Assembly (NCBI RefSeq): GCF_000373245.1
Contig: NZ_KB890739.1
Coordinates: 286,441-350,440 of the forward strand
Direction of reading: 5' to 3'
From: Echinicola pacifica DSM 19836
Lineage (GTDB): Bacteria > Bacteroidota > Bacteroidia > Cytophagales > Cyclobacteriaceae
Length of the DNA: 64,000 nt
The notes beneath the pieces were generated by a model, which was given only the letters and a program-made list of their open reading frames with translations, had not been told where the DNA came from and ran no database searches. The first letter of the stretch is position 1. Each line of letters opens with the position of its first letter. Below are positions 1 through 9,626 of the stretch, in pieces. Position numbers and translations under genes: made by a program.

Positions 1-1
1 C

Positions 2-724
2 TGGATGAGGTACGAAACCGTATCCTTGATCCTGGCAGGTCTAGCCACCCCATTGGTACTTTCAGTACACACCATTGTATCCTTTGACTTTGCCACCTCC
101 GTAATACCAGGATGGCATACCACGATCTTCCCTCCCTACTTTGTGGCTGGAGCGATTTTCTCGGGTTTTGCCATGGTACTTACCTTGATGCTTATTACCA
201 GAAAGCTATTTAAGCTGGAAGATTATATCACCATGGTTCATATTGAGTTGATGAACATCGTAATTATCATCACTGGATCCATCGTAGGTATAGCTTATAT
301 CACAGAATTTTTTATCGCTTGGTATTCAGGAGTGGAAGCAGAGCAATATGCTTTCATCAACCGGGCATTCGGTCCTTACTGGTGGGCATACTGGTCCATG
401 ATGACTTGTAATGTGATCTCTCCACAACTTTTCTGGTTCAAAAAAATCCGAACTTCATTGGTATTTACATTCATCTTATCGATAGTGGTAAACATCGGGA
501 TGTGGTTCGAGCGATTTGTAATTATCGTTACCTCCTTACATAGAGATTACCTTCCTTCTTCTTGGGCGATGTTTCATCCTACCTGGGCAGATATGGGAGT
601 TTACCTCTTTACCTTCGGTTTATTCTTCACCCTTTTCTTATTGTTTGCCAAATTCTTCCCGGTAATCAACATGGCTGAGGTGAAATCTGTTCTTAAGTCT
701 TCATCTGAAAAAGTAAATAAATAA
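2..724 (+). CDS. actC: Alternative complex III subunit ActC (NrfD-like), 5' end cut off by window
   Basis: This is the C-terminal half of a polytopic NrfD/PsrC-type membrane protein. Family knowledge: ActC is the large integral membrane subunit of alternative complex III, which oxidises quinol and passes electrons to cytochrome c or directly to the oxidase. The visible 240 residues contain about six hydrophobic helices. The full-length protein is usually about 450 residues, so the reading frame must continue to the left of the window; the ATG at base 5 is an internal methionine. The stop overlaps the actD start by one base (TAATG). The order actC-actD-actE-actF followed by cox genes is the main support for the name. 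Confidence 0.9.
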   Translation, partial: WMRYETVSLILAGLATPLVLSVHTIVSFDFATSVIPGWHTTIFPPYFVAGAIFSGFAMVLTLMLITRKLFKLEDYITMVHIELMNIVIIITGSIVGIAYITEFFIAWYSGVEAEQYAFINRAFGPYWWAYWSMMTCNVISPQLFWFKKIRTSLVFTFILSIVVNIGMWFERFVIIVTSLHRDYLPSSWAMFHPTWADMGVYLFTFGLFFTLFLLFAKFFPVINMAEVKSVLKSSSEKVNK

Positions 725-1254
725 TGGAAAGAGATACGAATTTTGTCCTCGGTATTTATGAAGATGAGGATGTATTAAAAGACGCAGTAACCAAGGTGCG
801 TGATAGTGGGGTGAAAATCCACGAAGTATTCACTCCTTATCCGATTCACGGATTGGAAGATGTATTAGGCTATAAGAGAAGTCGCTTGCCAATTGCGGCA
901 TTCATCTTCGGAGTTTGTGGGACTGGTTTGGCCCTTACCATGCAGCTATTGATGATGGCTGTAGATTGGCCAATGATCATTGGTGGTAAAGATCACGCTG
1001 CCATACCTGATTTTATCCCAGTGACCTTTGAACTTACAGTGCTTCTGGCTTCTTTCGGGATGGTAGGGGTATTTATGGTAAGTAGTAACCTCAAGCCTTG
1101 GGGTCAGCCAAGGATCTTTGATACCAGAAGTACAGATGATAAGCATGTGATGGCGATAGATCTAGCGGTAAACGCCGGTCTTGGAGAAGATAAAATCAAA
1201 GAAGTGCTTCAGGCTTCTGGTGCTTCTGAGGTGAATAATAAAAGTTTTGAATAG
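724..1254 (+). CDS. actD: Alternative complex III subunit ActD (DUF3341)
   Basis: The 176-residue protein has a soluble N-terminal part of about 55 residues (Tyr-Glu-Asp-Glu start, PYPIHGLE motif), two transmembrane helices near residues 57-80 and 101-124, and a short soluble tail. This is the layout of the DUF3341 family, the ActD subunit that packs against ActC and ActF in the membrane. Length is normal for the family. The start codon overlaps the actC stop by one base, and actE follows after 17 bases, so it is made from the same transcript. Confidence 0.92.
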   Translation: MERDTNFVLGIYEDEDVLKDAVTKVRDSGVKIHEVFTPYPIHGLEDVLGYKRSRLPIAAFIFGVCGTGLALTMQLLMMAVDWPMIIGGKDHAAIPDFIPVTFELTVLLASFGMVGVFMVSSNLKPWGQPRIFDTRSTDDKHVMAIDLAVNAGLGEDKIKEVLQASGASEVNNKSFE

Positions 1255-1271
1255 TAGGTAACCACGAAAAT

Positions 1272-1898
1272 ATGAAAATTTTAAAGTCCATATATTTACT
1301 TACGCTTTCGGCTGCTTCTATGGGAGTAGTATCCTGTGGGGCTTCCGGAGAGGATCAAGGTTTGGAATATGCACCTCAAATGTATCACTCTGTAGCTTAT
1401 GAGCCGCTTACGCAGATTCAGAATGAAGATGCTGGTAGCTGGCTGTCTAACAGAGAAGATGGAAAAGGTGAATTTTTCAATAGTAATATTTATAACCCGC
1501 ATAGCATGAATATGCGGGAGCCTGTAGCCAATACGGTTCCTAGAAACGAGCACGGTATTTTACCTTATAGACTTGGAGTAGCGGAGTTGGAAGCATCCGA
1601 CAGTGTAGCCAATCCTGTAGCGTTAAACGACCAGGTTTTGGCAGAAGGTCAGCAGTTGTTTACGCAATATTGTATGCCATGTCATGGTGACAGCGGTCAG
1701 GGAGACGGTAAAGTAGGAGAAGTAATCGGTGGTGTGGCCAACCTTACGGGTGGAGCATATATCAACCTTACTGAAGGACATATCTTCCATGTGATCACAC
1801 ATGGTAAGGGAAGAATGGGAGCTCATGGTTCTCAGATTAGCCCTGAAAGAAGATGGAAGATTGTTCACTATGTTAAACAAGAAATTCAGAAACAATAA
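1272..1898 (+). CDS. actE: Alternative complex III subunit ActE, monoheme cytochrome c lipoprotein
   Basis: This 208-residue protein starts with a lipoprotein signal peptide whose likely lipidated Cys is residue 22 (VVSC). The C-terminal half is a class I cytochrome c domain: the heme-binding motif CMPCH lies at residues 134-138, and Met182 in a GRMGAHG stretch is the likely sixth ligand. ActE is a periplasm-facing, membrane-anchored electron carrier of the complex. It has one heme, as expected for ActE; the pentaheme ActA subunit would lie upstream, outside the window. actF begins two bases after the stop. Confidence 0.92.
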   Translation: MKILKSIYLLTLSAASMGVVSCGASGEDQGLEYAPQMYHSVAYEPLTQIQNEDAGSWLSNREDGKGEFFNSNIYNPHSMNMREPVANTVPRNEHGILPYRLGVAELEASDSVANPVALNDQVLAEGQQLFTQYCMPCHGDSGQGDGKVGEVIGGVANLTGGAYINLTEGHIFHVITHGKGRMGAHGSQISPERRWKIVHYVKQEIQKQ

Positions 1899-1900
1899 TA

Positions 1901-3292
1901 ATGGCGCACGTTACAAATTTTAACCTGGATCAAAAATTTGACTTTACGGCGGCTTTGAAGAAGTCCCTCATGATAATGGGTGGCATCGGAGCACTACTGT
2001 TAGTCTTAGGTATTTTCACCGCTGGAAGCGGGGATCATGGACATGAAGCTGCCGGGCATGGCACGGAGCATGTAGATGCTGCTGCTCATGGTGATGATCA
2101 TGGAGCACATGATGATCATGCAGCAGAAGCAGGACATGCTGATGCAGGTCACGAGGATGGCGGTCATTCCGCCTTTCACTGGTCTGAGCGTTTCTTCGCC
2201 AACCTTTGGATAAACAATGTTTATTTCGCAGGTATCGCCATTATTGGAGTGTTCTTCTTTGCTATTCAATATGCCTCTCAGGCAGGATGGGCCACAGCTA
2301 TCCTTAGAGTGATGATCTCATTAGGAAACTGGCTGCCATTTGCAGCTATCCTCATGATCGTCACCTATCTGGTGGCAGGACATGACCTCTTCCACTGGAC
2401 GCATGCCGATATTTATGTCAAAGGTGGTGATCACTATGATCATATCATCGATGGCAAAGGAAGTTTCTTCTACTGGCCACTTGGCAAAGGTACTTTCCCA
2501 ATCTTCTGGTTGGGTAGAATGGTACTTTTCTTCGGCCTTTGGATTTTCTTCTTTACCAAACTGAAAAACCTTTCCTTGCAAGAAGATATCCACGGTGGCG
2601 ATAGCTACTGGTACACCATCAGAAAATGGTCTGCTATCTTCCTTGTGATCTTCGCAGTATCTTCTTCTATCAGTGCATGGGATTGGGTGATGTCTATTGA
2701 CACCCACTGGTTCTCTACCCTGTTTGGCTGGTATGTATTCAGCTCATGGTTTGTAGCCGGTCTTTCGGCAATTACCTTGATCACCATCATGCTTAAGGAA
2801 AGAGGCTATCTTGAGATGTTTAACGAAAACCACCTGCATGATCTTGGTAAATTCGTATTTGGATTTTCCATCTTCTGGACTTACCTGTGGTTCTCTCAGT
2901 TCCTTTTAATTTATTACGCCAATATTCCTGAAGAAACAGTTTATTATATCGAGAGATTACGATCAGATAGTTATGGTGGAATTTTCTTCCTAAACCTTAT
3001 TGTAAACTTCGTATTGCCTTTCTTAGTCTTGATGACTAGAGATGCTAAGCGTCATACCATCTTCCTGAAAGTGGTATGTACCATCATCATCATCGGTCAC
3101 TGGATAGATTTCTTCCTGATGGTTCAGCCAGGAACCCTCGGCCATAACGGTGGAATAGGATTTATGGAAGTAGGTATGTTTATGCTTTACGCTTCTGTTG
3201 TGATATTTGTAGTGTTGAGCGGTCTCGCTAAGAAGAACCTCATCGCCAAGAATCACCCTATGTTGGAGGAAACTTATCATCATCACATTTAA
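1901..3292 (+). CDS. actF: Alternative complex III subunit ActF
   Basis: The 463-residue polytopic membrane protein has roughly ten hydrophobic helices and matches the ActF type (a structural relative of ActC that lies in the membrane arm). One helix at residues 22-42 is followed by a loop at residues 45-89 in which 11 histidines alternate with Asp, Glu, Ala and Gly; this is a likely metal-binding or low-complexity insertion. Spacing to actE is two bases, and 24 bases separate it from coxB. Length is in the usual range once the His-rich loop is counted. Confidence 0.9.
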   Translation: MAHVTNFNLDQKFDFTAALKKSLMIMGGIGALLLVLGIFTAGSGDHGHEAAGHGTEHVDAAAHGDDHGAHDDHAAEAGHADAGHEDGGHSAFHWSERFFANLWINNVYFAGIAIIGVFFFAIQYASQAGWATAILRVMISLGNWLPFAAILMIVTYLVAGHDLFHWTHADIYVKGGDHYDHIIDGKGSFFYWPLGKGTFPIFWLGRMVLFFGLWIFFFTKLKNLSLQEDIHGGDSYWYTIRKWSAIFLVIFAVSSSISAWDWVMSIDTHWFSTLFGWYVFSSWFVAGLSAITLITIMLKERGYLEMFNENHLHDLGKFVFGFSIFWTYLWFSQFLLIYYANIPEETVYYIERLRSDSYGGIFFLNLIVNFVLPFLVLMTRDAKRHTIFLKVVCTIIIIGHWIDFFLMVQPGTLGHNGGIGFMEVGMFMLYASVVIFVVLSGLAKKNLIAKNHPMLEETYHHHI

Positions 3293-3316
3293 TACGTATC
3301 CGTAAAAGATAGAATT

Positions 3317-4342
3317 ATGGGATTTCTTATAGCACTCGGTGTTTTATTATTAGTATCCATCATTTGGATGGTTTATAGGATACAAACCTTGGTTTCTGTA
3401 GTCAAAGGTTCTGAAAAGAAAGTAGCTACAGGAAGCAATAAAGTTAATGCTGCTTTATTCCTACTATTTCTGATAGGTTCTGGAGTATTGATGTTCTGGT
3501 ATTCTATTAAGGAATTTGACACATATCACCTTCCTATCGCTTCTGAGCATGGGGTGGTGACGGACAATCTGTTTTGGGTGACCATGGCAGTGACCGGCAT
3601 TGTGTTTATCATCACGCATATTCTTTTGTTTTGGTTTAGCTACCGCTACCAATATAAAGAGGAGAACACAGCGGCATTCTACCCTGACAATAACAAACTA
3701 GAGATCCTCTGGACACTGGTACCAGCTGCGGTATTGACTGTATTGGTGGTATCAGGATGGAAAGCCTGGTCAGATATTACTGCTCCTGCTCCTGAGAATG
3801 CTCACGTTATTGAGGTAATGGGATATCAGTTTGCCTGGGAATTTAGATACCCTGGTAAGGATAAGCAGTTGGGTAATTATGATTACCGATTGATCAATCC
3901 TACCAACTCCCGAGGAATCGACTTCACCGATAAAAATGCTCTTGATGATTTTCCAGCTCAGAAAGTGGTCATCCCGGTAGGCGAGCCTGTATTATTTAAG
4001 ATTCGCTCTAGAGATGTATTGCACTCTGTATTTGCACCTCATATGAGGTTAAAGATGGATGCTGTACCTGGTATGCCTACCCGTTTCTGGTTTGTGCCTA
4101 CTAAGACTACTGCACAGATGAGAGCAGAGCTGAAGGATGATGAATTCGTGTATGAGATCGCCTGTACGGAGGTATGTGGCGGTGGACACTTCTCCATGAG
4201 GAGAGAGATCGAAGTTGTAGAGCCTGAAGAATATCAGAAATGGTTCGCTGAGCAAAAGACTTTCGTGGAAATGGATCCTGCTTTGATCGCAGATGCTCCT
4301 TCCGAAATTAAGGAGTTGGCTCAAATCGAAAGTGCAGAATAA
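3317..4342 (+). CDS. coxB: Cytochrome c oxidase subunit II
   Basis: Subunit II accepts electrons at its binuclear CuA centre and passes them to subunit I. The 341-residue protein has an N-terminal hydrophobic stretch, two further membrane helices near residues 46-62 and 86-108, an extended segment, and a C-terminal cupredoxin domain. The CuA ligands are all visible: His236, Cys283, Glu285, Cys287, His291 and Met294. Only about 47 residues follow the CuA site and there is no CxxCH motif, so the enzyme is aa3-type rather than caa3-type. It must receive electrons from ActE or from a separate cytochrome c. Confidence 0.96.
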   Translation: MGFLIALGVLLLVSIIWMVYRIQTLVSVVKGSEKKVATGSNKVNAALFLLFLIGSGVLMFWYSIKEFDTYHLPIASEHGVVTDNLFWVTMAVTGIVFIITHILLFWFSYRYQYKEENTAAFYPDNNKLEILWTLVPAAVLTVLVVSGWKAWSDITAPAPENAHVIEVMGYQFAWEFRYPGKDKQLGNYDYRLINPTNSRGIDFTDKNALDDFPAQKVVIPVGEPVLFKIRSRDVLHSVFAPHMRLKMDAVPGMPTRFWFVPTKTTAQMRAELKDDEFVYEIACTEVCGGGHFSMRREIEVVEPEEYQKWFAEQKTFVEMDPALIADAPSEIKELAQIESAE

Positions 4343-4369
4343 GATATTAATTGATATAATAAAATAATT

Positions 4370-6265
4370 ATGGCAGTAGCTAACGTATCAACTCACGGTG
4401 CTTCAGCTCATGATCATCACGACGATCATGAGCATAGTGATAATTTTATCACTAAGTATATCTTTAGTACCGACCATAAAATGATCGGTAAGCAATTTTT
4501 GGTTACCGGTATTGTATGGGCGCTAATCGGAGGTTTCTTATCTATTCTTTTTAGGTTGCAGTTAGGTTTTCCAGATATGGATATGACCTTCCTTAAGCCT
4601 ATCCTTGGTGGATGGATCGATGAATCCGGTGCTTTGGACACTAACTTCTACCTCGCTTTGGTGACGATGCATGGTACCATCATGGTATTCTTTGTACTTA
4701 CCGCAGGACTTAGTGGAACCTTCTCCAATTATTTGATTCCATTGCAGATTGGAGCCCGTGATATGGCCTCTGGTTTTATGAATATGCTTTCTTACTGGCT
4801 GTTCTTTATTGCTGGGATTTTGATGTTTATCTCTCTGTTCATCGAGACTGGCCCTGCTGGTGGTGGATGGGTGATTTACCCGCCTCTTTCCGCTTTGGAG
4901 CAGGCGATCCCAGGTTCAGGACTCGGTATGACCCTTTGGTTAGTCGCCATGGTATTCTTTATCGCTTCCCAGCTTATGGGAGGGATCAATTATATCTCTA
5001 CTGTGATTAACCTAAGAACCAAAGGGATGTCTTTTAGCAGGTTGCCATTGACCATCTGGTCTTTCTTCCTTACCGCCATTATCGGTTTGCTATCCTTCCC
5101 TGTATTATTCTCAGCAGCATTATTATTAGTATTTGATAGAAGTTTTGGTACTTCTTTTTACCTGTCTGATATCTATATCGGCGGGGAGGCTCTTCCAAAT
5201 ACCGGGGGTAGCGCCGTATTGTTCCAGCATTTGTTCTGGTTCCTAGGTCACCCTGAAGTATATATCGTTCTCTTGCCAGCATTGGGGATTACCTCAGAGG
5301 TAATTGCCACGAATTCTCGTAAGCCTATCTTTGGGTATAAAGCGATGATTCTTTCCATGCTTGGTATCACCGTATTATCCTTCGTGGTATGGGCCCACCA
5401 TATGTTCGTGTCTGGTATGAACCCATTCCTGGGATCTATCTTCATGTTCCTGACCCTGATCATTGCAGTTCCTTCAGCCGTGAAAGTGTTCAACTACCTT
5501 ACCACTTTGTGGAGAGGTAACTTGATCTTCACCCCGGCGATGTTGTTCTCTATTGGTCTGGTATCCTTCTTCATCTCCGGTGGTCTTACAGGGATTTTCC
5601 TTGGTAACTCCGCAGTAGATATCCAGCTTCACGATACGTATTTCGTAGTAGCTCACTTCCACCTTGTGATGGGTTCTGCTTCATTCTTTGGATTGATGGC
5701 GGGTATTTATCACTGGTTCCCTAAGATGTTTGGTCGAATGATGGATGCCAAATTAGGCTATATCCACTTCTGGTTGACCTTCGTAGGGGTTTATATGGTG
5801 TTCTTCCCGATGCACTATATCGGTATCGCTGGTTTCCCAAGAAGGTATTATAGCTGGACCAACTTCAACTTTGCTGATATGTACACTGACCTGAATATGT
5901 TCGTGTCTGTGGCAGCCATCATCACTTTTGGAGCTCAGTTTATCTTCTTATTCAACTTCTTCTATAGTATGTATAAAGGACGTAAGGCTTCCCTGAACCC
6001 ATGGAGATCTAATACGCTTGAGTGGACTACTCCACTAGAGCCTGGGCATGGTAACTGGCCTGGCGAGATTCCTACCGTTTACAGATGGCCTTATGATTAT
6101 TCTAAGCCAGGTGCTAAGGAGGATTTTATCCCTCAGACTGTACCTTTATCTTCTACTCCTGAATCTAACCTTCCTCATGAAGCAGAGCAGGTGAAACTTG
6201 AAAGAGAAATCATGGCCGAAGAGGGTAGTGATATTCTTGTAGCGAATGAATCAAAAGAATCTTAA
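4370..6265 (+). CDS. coxA: Cytochrome c oxidase subunit I (A1-type)
   Basis: This 631-residue protein is the catalytic subunit, with 12 core helices. Predicted metal ligands are His101 and His431 for the low-spin heme a, His429 for heme a3, and His294, His343 and His344 for CuB. The HPEVY stretch at 294-298 carries Glu296 and the cross-linked Tyr298; Asp131 and Asn138 of the D channel and Lys372 of the K channel are present, so it is an A1-type proton pump. The N-terminus has a His/Asp-rich stretch at residues 14-22 that could bind metal. The 3' end overlaps ctaA by 20 bases. Confidence 0.97.
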   Translation: MAVANVSTHGASAHDHHDDHEHSDNFITKYIFSTDHKMIGKQFLVTGIVWALIGGFLSILFRLQLGFPDMDMTFLKPILGGWIDESGALDTNFYLALVTMHGTIMVFFVLTAGLSGTFSNYLIPLQIGARDMASGFMNMLSYWLFFIAGILMFISLFIETGPAGGGWVIYPPLSALEQAIPGSGLGMTLWLVAMVFFIASQLMGGINYISTVINLRTKGMSFSRLPLTIWSFFLTAIIGLLSFPVLFSAALLLVFDRSFGTSFYLSDIYIGGEALPNTGGSAVLFQHLFWFLGHPEVYIVLLPALGITSEVIATNSRKPIFGYKAMILSMLGITVLSFVVWAHHMFVSGMNPFLGSIFMFLTLIIAVPSAVKVFNYLTTLWRGNLIFTPAMLFSIGLVSFFISGGLTGIFLGNSAVDIQLHDTYFVVAHFHLVMGSASFFGLMAGIYHWFPKMFGRMMDAKLGYIHFWLTFVGVYMVFFPMHYIGIAGFPRRYYSWTNFNFADMYTDLNMFVSVAAIITFGAQFIFLFNFFYSMYKGRKASLNPWRSNTLEWTTPLEPGHGNWPGEIPTVYRWPYDYSKPGAKEDFIPQTVPLSSTPESNLPHEAEQVKLEREIMAEEGSDILVANESKES

Positions 6266-7328
6266 AAATATTAGCAGCTTTCGCAGGATCAGTTTGATCA
6301 CTGCGATCGCTGTCTATTTCCTGATTTTGGTCGGCGGGATAGTGCGAAGCACCGGTTCCGGAATGGGATGCCCCGACTGGCCAAAATGCTTCGGGAGCTA
6401 TGTGCCTCCAACGGATGTGTCGCAGCTTCCCGATGATTACCAAGAAGTATATCTCAACAAAAGGTTAGAGAAAAACGAACGGTTTGTTCAGCTATTACAT
6501 TCCTTAGGCTTTGATCAAAAAGCGGAAGAAATTAAGCAAGACAAATCGATTTTAGTGGAAGGGGAGTTTAATGTTACCAAAACCTGGATTGAATACCTCA
6601 ATCGTCTGGTGGGGGCAGTGATAGGCCTACTGGTCATCGCTACTTTGATCGCTTCCTATAAGCTGATCAAGGAAGATAAATGGCTTTTCATTCTGTCATT
6701 TGCCAACTTAATTTTGGTGATATTTCAAGGTTGGATCGGCTCTATAGTCGTCTCCACCAACCTGCTGCAGTGGATGATTACCGTGCATATGCTATTAGCA
6801 CTACTTATTGTATGTTTGCTATTATACGTTCACTATCGGGCGTATAAACTCAAAACCGACATTAAGAGCACCGTAACTAATTCCCAAAGCTTATTCCGAA
6901 TGATGCTTGTCGGCTTTGTGCTGATGACGCTTCAAGTGGTCTGGGGTACGCAGGTAAGGGAAGAGATAGATATTATAGCCATGCAGTTTGGCGATCTCTT
7001 TCGAGATGAATGGATCAGCCACCTGGGAATTGACTTCCTTATTCACAGATCATTTTCGTTGATCTTATTGGGAATACATATTTGGTTTATATATCGAGTG
7101 TATCAGCAGACCATAAGGGGAGCTGGTGTTTTGAAATGGTCACAGGTATTAGTGTTGTTGATATTTTTGGAAATTCTGTCAGGAGTCGGTATGGCTTATT
7201 TTGGCATTCCAGCGTATCTTCAGCCGGTTCACCTTTTGGTAGGCTCACTTATCATCGGGGTTCAATTTGTGATCATGTTACTATTGTGGGATCAAAAAAG
7301 AGTAGAGTTTAATACATCCAAATCATGA
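6246..7328 (+). CDS. ctaA: Heme A synthase
   Basis: CtaA (COX15 family) oxidises the C8 methyl group of heme O to a formyl group, giving heme A. The 360-residue protein has eight hydrophobic helices in two related halves. Heme-ligand histidines fit His181 in the first half and His267 and His329 in the second; Glu116 of the EYLNR motif and a Cys42/Cys48 pair in the first external loop (CPDWPKC) are present. The ATG at 6246 lies inside the end of coxA, giving a 20-base overlap and probable translational coupling. The 3' end overlaps ctaB by four bases (ATGA). Confidence 0.93.
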   Translation: MNQKNLKNISSFRRISLITAIAVYFLILVGGIVRSTGSGMGCPDWPKCFGSYVPPTDVSQLPDDYQEVYLNKRLEKNERFVQLLHSLGFDQKAEEIKQDKSILVEGEFNVTKTWIEYLNRLVGAVIGLLVIATLIASYKLIKEDKWLFILSFANLILVIFQGWIGSIVVSTNLLQWMITVHMLLALLIVCLLLYVHYRAYKLKTDIKSTVTNSQSLFRMMLVGFVLMTLQVVWGTQVREEIDIIAMQFGDLFRDEWISHLGIDFLIHRSFSLILLGIHIWFIYRVYQQTIRGAGVLKWSQVLVLLIFLEILSGVGMAYFGIPAYLQPVHLLVGSLIIGVQFVIMLLLWDQKRVEFNTSKS

Positions 7329-8230
7329 GGACATTTAATTTATCAGAAGCGTCCTTCTTTGACAGCATATCGATTCGGTCAAAAGCCTATTACGAGCTTA
7401 TCAAGTTCCGTTTGTCAGCTTTAGTGACCTTTTCGGCAGTATTCGGTTTTGTCCTAGGTGACGGCGGTGCGGTATTTTCCTGGGGACAGTGTTTTGCATT
7501 AATGGTAGGTGGCTTCCTAATCAGTGGAGCCTCTGGAGCTGCTAATGAAATCCTGGAGCGAGATTACGACAAGTTGATGAAAAGGACACAAAACCGGCCT
7601 CTTCCTCTGAATATTATATCTGTCAATGAAGCTTATTGGTTTACCACATTGGTAGCCGTGGTGGGTATTGCAGTATTATGGTTATTTACTAACCCATTGA
7701 CCACTGGGCTGGGGATTCTCAGCATGGTGCTATATGTGTTTGTTTATACCCCTTTGAAGCGCGTAGGACCCATAGCCGTTTTTGTAGGTGCTATTCCCGG
7801 AGCAATGCCTCCATTATTGGGATGGACTGCCGCAACGGGTACCATCTCCTATGAGGCTTTGATTATATTTGGAATTCAATTTATCTGGCAGTTTCCCCAT
7901 TTTTGGGCGATTGCTTGGGTAAGTGACGAAGATTATAAGAAGGCTGGATTCAAATTATTGCCTTCGGGAGGTCGTAAGGACCTCAATACGGCAATTCAAA
8001 TTATGATTTACACCTTGTTTCTGCTGCCTTTAGGTTTGCTGCCAAGTTATTTTGGATTGACAGGCCTGAATTCAGCGGTTATAGTGACCATCTGTGGGGT
8101 ATTATTCCTCGCGCAGACTTTCTCCCTGATGAGAGACTGCTCACGGAAGTCGGCATTGAAGATCATGTTCGGATCTTTCTTATACCTGCCCATCGTGCAG
8201 ATTGCTTACTTATTAGATAAGATACCGTAA
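7325..8230 (+). CDS. ctaB: Protoheme IX farnesyltransferase (heme O synthase)
   Basis: This UbiA-superfamily prenyltransferase adds a farnesyl group to heme B to make heme O, the substrate of CtaA. The 301-residue protein has about nine membrane helices. The first prenyl-diphosphate-binding motif is visible at residues 74-93 (Asn74, Asp80, Asp82, then QNRPL). A YTPLKR motif follows near residues 140-145. It overlaps ctaA by ATGA and the next gene by TAATG, so it is part of one tightly coupled operon. Confidence 0.95.
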   Translation: MRTFNLSEASFFDSISIRSKAYYELIKFRLSALVTFSAVFGFVLGDGGAVFSWGQCFALMVGGFLISGASGAANEILERDYDKLMKRTQNRPLPLNIISVNEAYWFTTLVAVVGIAVLWLFTNPLTTGLGILSMVLYVFVYTPLKRVGPIAVFVGAIPGAMPPLLGWTAATGTISYEALIIFGIQFIWQFPHFWAIAWVSDEDYKKAGFKLLPSGGRKDLNTAIQIMIYTLFLLPLGLLPSYFGLTGLNSAVIVTICGVLFLAQTFSLMRDCSRKSALKIMFGSFLYLPIVQIAYLLDKIP

Positions 8231-8811
8231 TGGAAGAGAAATTAGCCTATATAGAGGATGCAGAGCAACCTATTGCAATGCATCCAAAAAAATTCGCTCT
8301 TTGGTTATTTATCGTAAGTGTTGTAATGATATTTGCGGCGATGACCAGTGCGTTTATTGTGCGGCAGGGTGAGGGGAACTGGTTAGAATATGACCTTCCT
8401 AATATCCTTTGGTACACCTCAGGGATCATTTTGCTTAGCAGTGCCAGTATGCATTGGGCTTATTTGTCTGCAAAAAATGACCAATTGGGAAATTTGAAAA
8501 TTGCGTTAGGGATTACCGTCGTCCTCGGGCTGCTGTTCCTCGTAGGGCAATGGTTTAGCTGGGAGGCACTTGTGGAGAGAGATGTTTACTTTGTGGGCAA
8601 TCCTGGCGGTTCATTTATGTATGTATTTACCGGACTTCATGCAGTACACTTGATCAGCGGTGTGATATTTCTGATTATTGTATTAATTTCGTCCTTTAGA
8701 TATAAAATCCACTCCAGGAAAATGAATACCATGGAGATGTGTGCTACTTATTGGCACTTCCTTGGGGGATTATGGATTTATTTGTTTGTGTTTTTATTGT
8801 TGAATCATTAA
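8230..8811 (+). CDS. Heme-copper oxidase subunit III-like protein, first copy
   Basis: The 193-residue protein has five membrane helices and the subunit III signature near its end (ATYWHFLGGLW). It resembles CoxC/CyoC proteins but is about 60 residues shorter than the second copy encoded directly downstream, and its N-terminus carries a short soluble part before the first helix. Subunit III stabilises the oxidase and the proton entry path; whether both copies enter the same enzyme cannot be told from sequence. It starts at TAATG overlapping ctaB. Confidence 0.85.
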   Translation: MEEKLAYIEDAEQPIAMHPKKFALWLFIVSVVMIFAAMTSAFIVRQGEGNWLEYDLPNILWYTSGIILLSSASMHWAYLSAKNDQLGNLKIALGITVVLGLLFLVGQWFSWEALVERDVYFVGNPGGSFMYVFTGLHAVHLISGVIFLIIVLISSFRYKIHSRKMNTMEMCATYWHFLGGLWIYLFVFLLLNH

Positions 8812-8837
8812 GAATATTAAGTTAAAACCTAGAATAT

Positions 8838-9608
8838 ATGTCATCGACTGCTATTGAAATCAATTCCAAGAGAGGAATATGGGATGGTGGAAATGAGCCA
8901 TTAAAGGCCAGCTACGGAAAACTAATGATGTGGTTCTTCCTTCTATCAGACATCTTTACTTTTGCTGCTTTCCTGATCACCTATGGTGCGATCAGGGTGA
9001 GTTATCCAGGCTTCGAAGGCCACGTTGCGGATTTTGCCAGCTCCAATGAGTACTGGCCTATTCCAGAAATGATTTTTAATGCTATTCCATTTGTACATGG
9101 CGTGCATGCTCCCTTGGTTTTTGTGGGTCTTATGACCTTCATCTTGATCATGAGCTCAGTATTTATGGTTTTAGCAGTGGAAGCTGGCCATAGAAATGAC
9201 CGTGCAGATGTGACCAAATGGTTGCTTTGGACGATTCTTGGCGGGGTGACTTTCCTGGGATGTCAGGCTTGGGAATGGTCTCACTTTATCCACGGAACAG
9301 ACGGCGGTACCTTGATGACTTATGTCAATACTTTTGGCAAAACCGTTTCGGAAATGGTCTATGGCGCTAACCTTCATGTCAATGAATACGGCCCGGCACC
9401 TTTTGCTCAGCTGTTTTTCTTCATCACTGGATTCCACGGATTTCACGTAACCATCGGTGTTGTATTATTATTCCTGGCTTTTTACCAAGCTGCAGTGGGG
9501 ATATATGAAAGAAGAGGACATTATGAAATGGTCGAGAAAATCGGTTTATATTGGCACTTTGTAGATTTGGTTTGGGTATTTGTATTTACCTTCTTCTACC
9601 TAGTCTAA
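8838..9608 (+). CDS. coxC: Cytochrome c oxidase subunit III
   Basis: This 256-residue protein is the larger of two adjacent subunit III-like proteins. It has at least five predicted membrane helices, a longer loop in the middle (around residues 155-185) and the family motifs FFFITGFHGFHV and YWHFVDLVWVFVF close to the end. The gap to the preceding gene is 26 bases and to the subunit IV gene 18 bases. By completeness this is the likelier canonical subunit III. Confidence 0.92.
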   Translation: MSSTAIEINSKRGIWDGGNEPLKASYGKLMMWFFLLSDIFTFAAFLITYGAIRVSYPGFEGHVADFASSNEYWPIPEMIFNAIPFVHGVHAPLVFVGLMTFILIMSSVFMVLAVEAGHRNDRADVTKWLLWTILGGVTFLGCQAWEWSHFIHGTDGGTLMTYVNTFGKTVSEMVYGANLHVNEYGPAPFAQLFFFITGFHGFHVTIGVVLLFLAFYQAAVGIYERRGHYEMVEKIGLYWHFVDLVWVFVFTFFYLV

Positions 9609-9626
9609 CTTAAAAATCTTACTACT

